Shown here: piece by piece, positions 56,597-64,000 of the stretch
Layout: each line of letters opens with the position of its first letter
Numbering within the stretch: position 1 is the first letter of the stretch
From: UBA6623 sp965238125
GTDB taxonomy: Bacteria; Acidobacteriota; Terriglobia; Bryobacterales; UBA6623
DNA: 64,000 nucleotides
Assembly: GCA_965238125.1 (NCBI GenBank)
Contig: OZ250179.1
Location: 5,208,001-5,272,000, forward strand
Reading direction: 5' to 3'
The notes under the pieces: model-generated
Database searches by the model: none
What the model saw: only the letters and a program-made list of their open reading frames with translations
Told to the model about the DNA's origin: nothing
Made by a program: the position numbers and the translations under genes

Positions 56597-57873
56597 TAGG
56601 TGAGGCTTCACGCGTTTGACTTCGTAGCTCGTTCCCTCTTCCTTGATGTCGTACCAATAGGTGCCGAGGAAACCGTGAGTGGACAACTCGTTGACCAGAA
56701 ACCGCCCTTGGGCCTCTTTCGGAAAGTGACGATTGCGAATGATCTCCATACCCGCGGAGGGGGCGGTACCTTCCGGGGCGAAGGAAAGCGGAGGATTCCC
56801 CCATCGACGAGGCTTCCTCTTGGGATAGACGAAATTGGCGGTCAAGATCGGACGGCTATAGTAGTTCCCGCCGGAGGCGTCTAGCAGCAGCCATTGTCCC
56901 CATTGATCAAACACCTGTCCCCATGGATTCGCGAATCCATGCGAAATCAAAACGTCGAATCGCTGCGATCCAGGCCCGTAGCGGAAAACACCGGAGTTAT
57001 ATAACCGTCGGGGGCCGTAGGGCGTTTCTACCTGCGTATGGAAGAAGGTGCCTTCCATGAAATAAAGCCCGCCGCCGGGTCCCCATCGGTAGTTGTTGAT
57101 GGAGTGCTCGACATCCTCGGATCCGAAGCCATGCAAGACCATGCGGACCTCGTCCGCATGGTTGTCCCCATCCGTATCCTTGGCATGGATGATATGCGGA
57201 ACCTGGGAAATGTAGGCGCCTCCATCACCCAGGGCAAAACCATGAATCATGTTGAGCTTGTCTATAAAGACCGTATGCTTGTCCGCCACGCCGTTCTGAT
57301 CGGTGTCTTCGAGAATAACGATCGAGTCCGAGGGCTGCTCCCCCGGAATCGGCTGTGGCCAGGTGGGTGTGTTGGCGACCCACAGGCGGCCCTCGGCATC
57401 GAAATTCATCGCCATTGGGTTCCCAATCGGAAAATCTTCTTCCGAGGCGAAGAGGTTGATTGCGTAGCCCTTGGGTAGCCGGAATGCCCTGCGGGATTCC
57501 CGCGGGCTCAAAACCTTGACACCTTGATATTCATCGGGTCCTTTGGGCCTTGGCGCAGTGGCCTTGTATTGGGGCGTCGGGTGCCAAACCGGATTCCCCT
57601 GTGGAACCTGTTGCCAGACCTGTTCGGGGCTGGGCTTGGCCATCTGCCGGATCTTCTGATCATAAGCTTCAATGATCTGATCGTACTCAGCCATCTCTTC
57701 CGGCAAGTTCTCCGCCCCTTCCATCTTGTTACGCTCGCCATGAATGTACTCAGCGTTGGGCCCGCGCCAGCGTATGAAAAAGTAGTAGTTCTTTTCGTAA
57801 ATGATCCGGCGAAGCGCCTCGGCAGTAGCGCTTCCGGCAGCATCCGGTGATGCAGTGTCACTCACCAGACCTA

Positions 57874-58966
57874 CTGAGTCTCGCATAATATACTGTCAAT
57901 CGAGACAAAGAGAAGACTGTTTCCAGAAAGCGGTAATCAAGCGCGGTTTGCGGCGCATTCGCCGCAGCGCTTTGCGGGCGCGCTCGTCGAGTTCCCAGTA
58001 GTCCTTCGGGCAGACGTTGGGCAACTCGTGCTGCTTCCAGTACGCCCAAATGTATTCCACCGGGTTCAACTCCGGCGCATAGGGCGGCAAGTACTCCGTT
58101 GCGATGTGATCCTCGGAGAGCTGGATGAACTCCCGCACCAGGCGGCTGCGGTGCGCCGGCAGCCGGTCCCAGACGATCAGCAGTGGGCCGTCGATGTGGC
58201 GCACCAAAGCCTTCAGGAAGTCGATGACCTCCAGCTCGCCGATCGCGCCGGGATAGAGCCGGAAGTAAAAGTTGCGCAACGTCAGCCCGGCCGACACCGA
58301 CAGCTTGTCCCAGTTGAAGTTGAACTCCAACACCGGTGTCTCGCCGCGCGGCGCCCAGGTGCGGCAACGATGCGGCTTCTGACTCAATCCGCTTTCGTCG
58401 ATGAAGACGATCGTACGTTCTTCTTTGCGGGCTTTTTTTTAATGGCCGGCCAAGTCTTGCGCTGCCAGCCGCGGATGGCCTCTTCGTTGCGCTCCCGCGC
58501 TTTGCCGACGGGCCGTTGCGGGCTCCAACCGAGCGCCCGCAGGATCTTCCAGACATGGCCCTCGTGATAGCGCACGCCGAACTCGTCTCCGATCAGACGA
58601 GCGACCCGCGGACAGCTCCACAGCGGCGTCGGGAAGCCGTGCGCCTCGGGGCCTTCCAGCAGCAACGCCTCGAGGCGTTCGAGCTGCGCGGCGTCCAGCA
58701 GCGGCTTACGGCCGGCGCGGCCAGCCTGGCGCAACCCGGCTTCGCCGTCACGCCGGTATCGTCGCAGCCACTCGCTGACGCTTTGCCGCGCGACCTTCAA
58801 TCGCCTCGCTGTCTCGGACTGACTACAGCCTTGCTCGACCAACCGGATCGCTTTGAAACGGCGCTTCTCCAGGGCCTCGAAATCCCGCCGTACGCCTTTT
58901 GTATTTCCCATACATACAAAGACGTACGTACCCCAAAAAGATGTCACTTTATTTTGCGAGACTCAA
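57874..58966 (-). mobile_element. IS630-family insertion sequence, complete copy C (1093 bp)
   Basis: TA duplications at 57872-57873 and 58967-58968 and the standard terminal repeats. A few substitutions distinguish it from copy A (for example CCAGCAGCGG for CCAACAGCGG near 58700 and AAAAAGATGTCAC near the right end). Inserted in the GDSL-dehydrogenase gene, which is restored in frame by its removal. Confidence 0.95.
57896..58947 (-). CDS. IS630-family transposase (two frames, -1 frameshift)
   Basis: HTH frame 58947-58384 and DDE frame ending at 57896, joined at the A8 run (T8 58433-58440). The catalytic motifs TIVFIDESG, WDRLPAH and NPVEYIWAYWK are present, and the normal TGA stop is kept. 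Same design as copy A; complete. Confidence 0.88.
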
Positions 58967-59754
58967 TAAGGACCGGGCCATGATCCGGCAGACCATCGAG
59001 TAGCCGTATTCGGTGAGGTGAATCCCGTTAAAGGTCAGATTGTGAGCGGAGCGGGAATCGATCAACTCCCGCGTGGGCGCGAACAGATCGACAAAGAGCA
59101 GCTCGTGCCGCCGGGCAGCCTCGGCCATTGCCCCGGTGTAAAGCTCGAGATACTCGTTGTGCTCAGCGGGATCGGGGAGATTCCCCCCAAGGTTTTCGTG
59201 GGCGATGGGTGAGACGAGCACGATCCGCGGGGCGGACCGCCCGTTATACTGATGCGCTCGAAGGTCCTGGATAAACGCGGCGAGATGCTGTTGAAACCGT
59301 CCTAGACCCTCCGGACCCTTGAACGACTCGTTCATGCCGAAACAGGCAAAAATCACATCGGCTCGCCGCTCGGCCAAGTACTTGTGAAGATCACCAAAGC
59401 CCTTTGGGCGCGGCATCAGTGTCAGCTCGTCCGCGGACCATCCCATGTTCCGAACCTGTAACTGGTGATCCGGAAATCTAGCGTGCAGGAACGTTTCGAA
59501 GTAGCCGAAGAGATGCATACGTTCGGCGAACGTGTTGCCGATGAACACAATGCTTTCATGCTTGCCAAGCTTCAACGGCCCGGCTGACGCGTCGCGCATC
59601 CACGAACAGGTCAGCGTTAACGCGCCCAGCAGGAGGGTTACCAGGAAGACCACTGTGGGGGCTGCCAACAGAGAAGTCGGCGTACTAGTCGATTTTAGAC
59701 GGAAGTTCATTTGGGCAGGCTTTCCACGGCTTCAGCACCGATCCCGCTAGGAAT

Positions 59755-60137
59755 AGGGCCCCGACTCTCCTCGCACTCTACGACGCCGTTTCATCGAGTT
59801 CGGCCCGCCCGACTCGCGACTTGGTTCCCCAAAAGCACCGGCAAACATCACGTTGTCTCCCCGCGTCACAAGGACGACACCGCTGAAGTCTCGGTGTAAC
59901 GCGCGACGAGTCTTTCGATCCCTTGGGAGATTGCGGTGTCTTCCGATTGAGCGGCCGGTTCAGGCCCGTCCCGCAGGCAAGCAGTCAATCGGAACAAGAG
60001 TCTAATCCACATTTGCCCACAACATGCAGAACTCTCTCCCCTGCCCCTTCACCGAGCCTCTCAGCGATCTTGTAGTGGCTGATGGTTTTGCCAATCAAGA
60101 TGGGGACATTGTACCGCTACGAGGGATTGGTGTTGAT
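59755..60137 (-). pseudogene. kinase-start / beta-lactamase-family remnant, inverted partner of 32005-32400
   Basis: On the minus strand: TTGTTATCA (around 60131-60139), TACAAT (60113-60108), a TTG start at 60098 reading IGKTISHYKIAERLGE, then the same switch into ISQGIERLVARYTE and the degenerate serine-hydrolase start, ending near 59755 with CGGCGTCGTAGAGTGCGAGG shared by both copies. Several indels and stops show that it is not translated. Nothing else is recognisable in 59711-60286. Confidence 0.6.
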
Positions 60138-60286
60138 AACAATCGTTCCGTCCATCAATCGGATTTTTCAGCTCAGGGCCCTGAGGGAAGGCGGTTTTCT
60201 CTGTCCTCGGGAGGCCGTGATCGTCTCAGGCGCGCGATAGATGGTTCGTTGATTCATCCGTGCGGCCACCTCCCCTCCGATTCGGA

Positions 60287-60590
60287 CTACCGAATTCCGA
60301 AAAGATCGGACCGCGCGTGCTTGTACTCGAACCGCTTCGGGTTCACGGCCGTTAATCCCGGCGTATCGACTTCGATGATGGTTCCGGCAATCGGTTCGTA
60401 TGCGGCGCGGAAGGCCACTGCGGCCTTCACCACGAGGATCTTCTGCCGCTCGGGCACGATACCCGCACTGGTGAGTTGCCCCAGGCTGAACGGCGTGTGG
60501 ACGAAGCGTTCGCTGCAAAGACGAAATTCCGGCGTCTGGTCGTGCAAGGAGGTCTCACAACACGGAACGGATGTGTAGTCGGCCGTGATA
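60287..60590 (-). pseudogene. MlrC-like (M81) metallopeptidase C-terminal fragment
   Basis: FRLCSERFVHTPFSLGQLTS, ILVVKAAVAFRAAYEPIAGT and IIEVDTPGLTAVNPKRFEYK followed by HARSDLFGIR match the MlrC C-terminal domain of M81 (microcystinase C-like) metallopeptidases. No N-terminal metal-binding domain is present upstream; the DoxX gene begins there. A truncated remnant. Confidence 0.78.
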
Positions 60591-60593
60591 GCG

Positions 60594-61034
60594 TCATCGG
60601 GAGCCTACGCGCGTAGCGGTGAGGTCTCTGCTCCAGGCCCCACCACCTCGCCAGACGAGGTAGAGGCACATCGCGATGACTGTCAACGGAATAATCGGCT
60701 CGCTCGGCTGCAGAGGGAAAAGCGAGGGATCGTCGATCACGACGTGAACATAGGTCGCGACAGTCATGATGCCTATGACCGCCACAACTGCCAGCCGTAC
60801 GAAGAGACCAACCCCGAGAACGACTCCGACGATGATCTCAACGAATGGCACGCTCCACCGGGATAGCTCATAGAACGGGAGTCCAGAGGCAAGTAGCTGT
60901 CCCGACCAGGCTTCCGCGAGCATCGGCACGACAAGCTTCATCGTTCCGGTCATGACAAAGAGGACACTGAGGATCAGACGGATACTGCCCGCCAGCTTAT
61001 CGTTGGCGGTTTCTTGTATGCTCGCTACGTCCAT
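60594..61034 (-). CDS. DoxX-family membrane protein
   Basis: 146 residues with four transmembrane segments: LAGSIRLILSVLFVMTGTMK, VPFVEIIVGVVLGVGLFVRL, VAVIGIMTVATYVHVVI and EPIIPLTVIAMCLYLVW. DoxX/DoxD-like proteins are small inner-membrane proteins, some linked to thiosulfate:quinone oxidoreduction or redox stress. The start ATG 61034 is the only one that leaves the first helix complete. The downstream part ends next to the MlrC remnant; the upstream neighbour is a kinase start remnant. Confidence 0.8.
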   Translation of the reverse strand: MDVASIQETANDKLAGSIRLILSVLFVMTGTMKLVVPMLAEAWSGQLLASGLPFYELSRWSVPFVEIIVGVVLGVGLFVRLAVVAVIGIMTVATYVHVVIDDPSLFPLQPSEPIIPLTVIAMCLYLVWRGGGAWSRDLTATRVGSR

Positions 61035-61076
61035 GCTTGGTGTTCTCCATGCGCCAATCCGAGATTAGGTCTCGAA

Positions 61077-61137
61077 GGAGACCGCCTTCACCGAGCTTGG
61101 CGAGGAGCTTGAAGTGGGAGATGGTTTGGCCGGTCAT
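61077..61137 (-). pseudogene. Ser/Thr kinase start fragment
   Basis: ATG 61137 reads MTGQTISHFKLLAKLGEGGL, the beginning of a kinase domain of the same type as at 40680, then leaves homology within the glycine loop. It abuts the promoter region of the DoxX gene. The conserved motif lies 18-39 bases upstream of the start (61155-61176). Confidence 0.72.
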
Positions 61138-61154
61138 GCCGGTCCAATTCTTAC

Positions 61155-61176
61155 TGTTGCGAACAATCGATGTCAC
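61155..61176 (-). promoter_or_regulatory. kinase-type upstream motif
   Basis: On the minus strand GTGACATCGATTGTTCGCAAC is the same motif as at 971-988 and 40715-40732, with its final TATCA changed to CGCA. The distance from its 3' end to the ATG is similar (about 18-20 bases plus), but no good -10 box is visible. Confidence 0.5.
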
Positions 61177-61209
61177 CAACAATGTGCGGGCGCACCGTCA
61201 AGCCCTTGG

Positions 61210-62875
61210 CCCGGATTTCCACTTTAGTTTCGGTTCTGCTAACCATCGGGTGGACTCGGACGCCTTTATTTATGCGGGCTTGAAAGCACTCAAGGCGCTG
61301 AGGAGATCAACACCCAATGGGTGAAAAAGAAAACAAACCGTTTCAGCTCACCTTCAATGGATTTCTCAAGGTCGATTTCCAAGGATCGCGAGTCACCTCG
61401 GATGGCGGGCTGATTCTCATTCGCGAACTGGACGAACGACTCGGACTAGGCAAGCTGATAGACGAGCATCTGACGGATTCGCGGCAAGGCTCGAACAAGA
61501 AGTTCCCGTTCGTCGATCTGCTGCGACAGTCGGTCTACTCCCGCTTGGCGGGCTACGAGGATCTCAACGACGCCGTTCGTGTCTCCGCCGATCCAACCTT
61601 TCGGCTGATTGGCTCGAAGAAGAACTGGGATCGCGGCGCGGCGCTGACCTCCCGGCTGCAGAGCTTCGAGACCGCCATGCTCGCCGGCGACGAGAATCTG
61701 ATCGGGCTGATGGCGGTGAACCGCGAGTTGATCGCGCAAGCCGAGGCCGGTGATGACTCCGAGTGCGTCGTGCTGGACATGGACTCTACCGAGAGCCCCG
61801 TCCACGGCCGGCAGGAAGGCAGCGCCTACAACGGCCACTTCGAGTCGGTCTGCTACCACCCACTGTTGCTGTTCAACCAGCACGGCGATTGCTTGGCGGC
61901 AAAGTTGCGACCGGGCAACGTGTCCAGCGCCGAGGACTGGGACGAGCTGCTGCTGCCGGAAATCGAACGCCAACAGGCGGAGGGCAAACAGGTGACGTTC
62001 CGGGCCGATGCCGCCTTCGCCAAGCCGGATATTTACGAGACGTTGGAGGAGCGCGGCGTGGACTACGTGATTCGCATCCCGGCCAACAAGAGCCTGGAGC
62101 TGGAGATCGAAGATATCCTGTTTCGTCCGCCGGGCAGGCCGAGCGCAAAGCCCCTGGTGCGCTACAGGAGCTTTCGGTATCAGGCCGCGAGCTGGTCGAA
62201 GTCCCGGCGGGTTGTTGCGAAGGTCGAGCATCACCAAGGTGAGTTGTTTCCTCGCGTCGGTTTCATCGTCACGAGCATGGCCTTGCCGAGCCGCTCGCTG
62301 GTGCGGTTCTACAACAAGCGCGGCACGGCGGAGCAGTGGATCAAGGAAGGCAAACAAGCGACGCATTGGACAAGGCTGTCATGCCATCGGTTCCGGGCCA
62401 ACGAAGTGCGACTGCAACTCAGCGTGCTGGCCTATAACCTGGGGAACCTATGGCGGAGGCTCGGGCTGCCGCAACGGATCAAGAGCTGGTCGCTGACGAG
62501 CTTGCAACAGCGGCTGATGAAGACGGGCGGTAGGCTGGTCAAGCATGCGCGGTACTATTGGCTGCTGTTGGCCGAAGGACATCTGAACCGGCGGCTGTTC
62601 GGCGACATGCTGCATAGGATCTGGGCGCTGCCTGTGCCGGGTGGGTAGCGTTGCCCGGGCGAGGATCAACAGTTTTTGGCTCCAAAAAGGTTTCGCAGGG
62701 AGCAGTGTCGGCCGGAGCGCCGTTCAGTCCGCTCAATCAACGTCTGTGAGCGGACGGACGAGCCCTGGCGCCTACCGGCGGAGGTGATGTGCAGGGTTCA
62801 GCGCGAAAAGACGTGGTATTCGGCGCAGCGGGGGTGTATCCTGTGACCGTGCCAGGGCCAAAATGGAAATCCTGG
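61210..62875 (+). mobile_element. IS1380-family insertion sequence, copy 2 (1666 bp)
   Basis: Same ends as copy 1, flanked by a perfect 5-bp duplication CTTGG (61205-61209 and 62876-62880). It is inserted in non-coding sequence between a kinase start remnant and a serine recombinase gene. The two copies differ by one base that I can see, near the right end. Confidence 0.95.
61317..62648 (+). CDS. IS1380-family transposase
   Basis: 443 residues, apparently identical to the product of 1527-2858, including VVLDMDST, FRADAAFA and the C-terminal GTAEQWIKEGK. Complete and probably active, given the near identity of the two elements and their different, intact target duplications. Confidence 0.93.
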   Translation: MGEKENKPFQLTFNGFLKVDFQGSRVTSDGGLILIRELDERLGLGKLIDEHLTDSRQGSNKKFPFVDLLRQSVYSRLAGYEDLNDAVRVSADPTFRLIGSKKNWDRGAALTSRLQSFETAMLAGDENLIGLMAVNRELIAQAEAGDDSECVVLDMDSTESPVHGRQEGSAYNGHFESVCYHPLLLFNQHGDCLAAKLRPGNVSSAEDWDELLLPEIERQQAEGKQVTFRADAAFAKPDIYETLEERGVDYVIRIPANKSLELEIEDILFRPPGRPSAKPLVRYRSFRYQAASWSKSRRVVAKVEHHQGELFPRVGFIVTSMALPSRSLVRFYNKRGTAEQWIKEGKQATHWTRLSCHRFRANEVRLQLSVLAYNLGNLWRRLGLPQRIKSWSLTSLQQRLMKTGGRLVKHARYYWLLLAEGHLNRRLFGDMLHRIWALPVPGG

Positions 62876-63037
62876 CTTGGCCGATAAGGATATCCCATGT
62901 TCTCACAGCCTGTTGCGTGTCCCGCGAGGGGCGATTGCTGGTGGGAAATTATTTATCGGTACCTATCCGGCGCCGTGTGCCCCGCCCCGCCTAAGTCGTT
63001 GAAAACAATAGATACAGTCTGCACCGGGAAACGAATC

Positions 63038-63712
63038 ATGACACCCAAAGCAGCCCGACCCAAGGCGTTCGCGTACCTCCGAGTGAGCGGCAAGGGGCAA
63101 GTCAGGGGTGACGGTTTCACTCGCCAACTGCGGGCCATCCGCGCCTATGCCAAGCAGCAAGGTATTCGGATAACACAGGTGTTCCGCGAGGAAGGCGTGA
63201 GCGGCGCAACAGACCTCGCCAACCGACCCGCGCTCTCGGGCCTGATTGCAGCCCTCCACGGCAACGGGGTCAAGCTCGTGCTCGTCGAGAAGCTGGACCG
63301 TCTCGCCCGTGACCTCATGGTCCAGGAAACCATCATCGGCGATCTGAGAAAACATGGTTTCGAGCTTGTCTCAGTCCATGAACCCGACCTTCTCCGGGAC
63401 GACCCGACCCGTGTCCTCATGCGCCAGATGATGGGGGCGATTGCGCAATACGAGAAGGCCGTGATTGTAATGAAGCTACGGGGCGCACGGGAGCGTAAGA
63501 AGGCCCGCACGGGTCGCTGTGAAGGCCGCAAGCCCTTCGGATTCTATCCAGGCGAAAAGGCCGTCTTGGAGCGCATGAAAGCCCTGCGGGGGGAGGGGCT
63601 GGGTTTCGACCGTCTCGCCGCCCAGATGAACGCTGAGGGGCTCAGGAGGCGCAAGGGAACGCCTTGGGATGGGAAGAGCATGAACCGGATCTTGACGCGG
63701 TTAGGTGTCTGA
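63038..63712 (+). CDS. serine recombinase (resolvase/invertase family)
   Basis: 224 residues from ATG 63038 (GGGAAACG upstream). The resolvase catalytic domain: FAYLRVSGKGQVRGDGFTRQ with the nucleophile Ser, VFREEGVSGATDLANRPALS, LVLVEKLDRLARDLMVQETI (conserved Arg pair). After it comes a short Recombinase-domain-like segment, GRCEGRKPFGFYPGEKAVLE and LNAEGLRRRKGTPWDGKSMN. Much shorter than large serine integrases, and without a zinc ribbon. Likely part of a mobile element or a chromosomally domesticated resolvase. A longer frame from 62897 exists but lacks family features. Confidence 0.87.
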   Translation: MTPKAARPKAFAYLRVSGKGQVRGDGFTRQLRAIRAYAKQQGIRITQVFREEGVSGATDLANRPALSGLIAALHGNGVKLVLVEKLDRLARDLMVQETIIGDLRKHGFELVSVHEPDLLRDDPTRVLMRQMMGAIAQYEKAVIVMKLRGARERKKARTGRCEGRKPFGFYPGEKAVLERMKALRGEGLGFDRLAAQMNAEGLRRRKGTPWDGKSMNRILTRLGV

Positions 63713-63745
63713 CCCACCGCACGCAGGCCAACTGTTGCGGTACTG

Positions 63746-64000
63746 CTAGGAACGGGTATCCACTTGAACAAGTGGCGAAGGCTTTCCGCTGAACTCCAGG
63801 GTCTGGCGGTCACGCCAGCGGTCGATGACGGACACCTGATGGACGCAGGAAACCGTGCAATACGGCGCGCAAGCCTTCTTCGTCATGTATTCGCGGCGGA
63901 TATCCTCGCGGGTGTATTGCTCAAGAGGAATAGCGGGATGGCCTCGCTGTTGTGAGCAGTAATGGACCAGCCCGTTCTCGCAAACGTACAGGTAGCGGGC
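63746..64000 (-). CDS. radical SAM / SPASM protein, C-terminal part (runs off the window)
   Basis: The minus-strand frame from the window edge reads ARYLYVCENGLVHYCSQQRG, IPLEQYTREDIRREYMTKKA and CAPYCTVSCVHQVSVIDRWR, stop at 63746-63748. The cysteines in CENGLVHYC and CAPYCTVSC are the auxiliary iron-sulfur ligands of SPASM-like C-terminal domains in radical SAM enzymes. The closely related acidobacterial proteins have this ending; the radical SAM core would lie beyond position 64000. Convergent with the serine recombinase. Confidence 0.75.
   Translation of the reverse strand, partial: ARYLYVCENGLVHYCSQQRGHPAIPLEQYTREDIRREYMTKKACAPYCTVSCVHQVSVIDRWRDRQTLEFSGKPSPLVQVDTRS

Larger units (their letters stand above)
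56599..59710 (-). pseudogene. GDSL/SGNH hydrolase - PVC-type dehydrogenase fusion protein, broken by two IS630 copies
   Basis: The N-terminal part (59710-58967) has a signal peptide and SGNH blocks IVFIGNTFAERM, FACFGMNES and FNGIHLTEYGY. Across IS630 copy C, removing it and one TA gives MARSLGLVSDTASPD in frame, continuing with the linker LRRIIYEKNYYFFIRWRGPN and the propeller-type dehydrogenase (LPKGYAINLFASEEDFPIGN, DGDNHADEVRMVLHGFGSED, FANPWGQVFDQWGQWLLLDA). The frame then ends at 56599 in IS630 remnant D, so the C-terminal part, which in relatives carries HEAT repeats and a CxxCH cytochrome, is deleted. The original would have exceeded 900 residues and been exported. Confidence 0.87.

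Noticed and set aside
55111..56619. Single 502-codon oxidoreductase frame running into IS630 sequence
   Set aside because: The last 195 or so codons are antisense IS630 DNA, so it is a truncated gene with an accidental extension and not a genuine fusion protein.
1..64000. Search by eye for CRISPR arrays, rRNA and tRNA genes
   Set aside because: No regularly spaced direct repeats and no rRNA or tRNA signature sequences were recognised; tRNA detection by eye is not exhaustive.

Overview
The window looks like a contig from a member of the Acidobacteriota, most likely the Bryobacterales/Solibacter side of the phylum. This is inferred from gene content and not from a marker gene. It carries a very long Oar-type TonB-dependent receptor, Ser/Thr kinases fused to PD40 (TolB-like) propellers, paired DUF1549/DUF1553 cytochrome and DUF1501 genes, a ThuA-like protein, GH29 fucosidase, sialate O-acetylesterase, sulfatase, Gfo/Idh/MocA oxidoreductases and many Tat-type leaders. 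No rRNA, tRNA or CRISPR array was recognised.

The most striking property is decay. Besides roughly twenty-five intact genes there are many broken ones: 5'- or 3'-truncated fragments (PQQ dehydrogenase/cytochrome c, sulfatase, DUF1501, mannonate dehydratase, ASPIC/UnbV, TonB receptor, ArdC-like protease, flavoprotein disulfide reductase, DUF2961, MlrC), frameshifted genes (PHP hydrolase, sialate O-acetylesterase, integrase, amidohydrolase copy 2), a kinase with an internal amber stop, and genes split by insertion sequences at base-exact target duplications. Mobile DNA: three complete IS630 copies (1093 bp, TA duplications) plus three remnants; two complete IS1380 copies (1666 bp, 5-bp duplications) plus one remnant; one ISKra4-type element (1832 bp, 9-bp duplication); a tyrosine integrase and a serine recombinase.

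Layout. 1-5.5 kb: remnants and a DUF1080 gene split by IS1380. 5.6-10.9 kb: glycan-related genes (sulfatase fragment, oxidoreductase, sialate O-acetylesterase, amidohydrolase). 10.96-16.7 kb: first copy of a five-gene locus (GH-like TIM-barrel protein, amidohydrolase, VOC protein, GNAT, divergent Gfo/Idh/MocA). 16.8-19 kb: remnants. 19-27.3 kb: Tat protein, TonB receptor, fucosidase, TPR protein. 27.4-36.6 kb: two divergent cytochrome/DUF1501 pairs. 36.7-42 kb: ThuA, broken kinase, integrase. 42-50.7 kb: mobile-element region with a bactofilin-like membrane protein, FAD monooxygenase and HspQ. 51-56 kb: second copy of the five-gene locus. 56-64 kb: a GDSL-PVC dehydrogenase gene broken by two IS630 insertions, remnants, DoxX, IS1380, serine recombinase and the end of a radical SAM gene.

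The two copies of the five-gene locus have decayed in a complementary way: each broken gene still has a readable partner in the other copy. The intact catabolic genes (receptor, fucosidase, acetylesterase, lactonase-like amidohydrolase, oxidoreductases) suggest uptake and breakdown of decorated, fucose-containing glycans. A second notable signal is a conserved promoter-like block found at five or six places, always at or next to a kinase gene start, with the -10-like box about 9 nt from the start codon, which suggests leaderless kinase transcripts.
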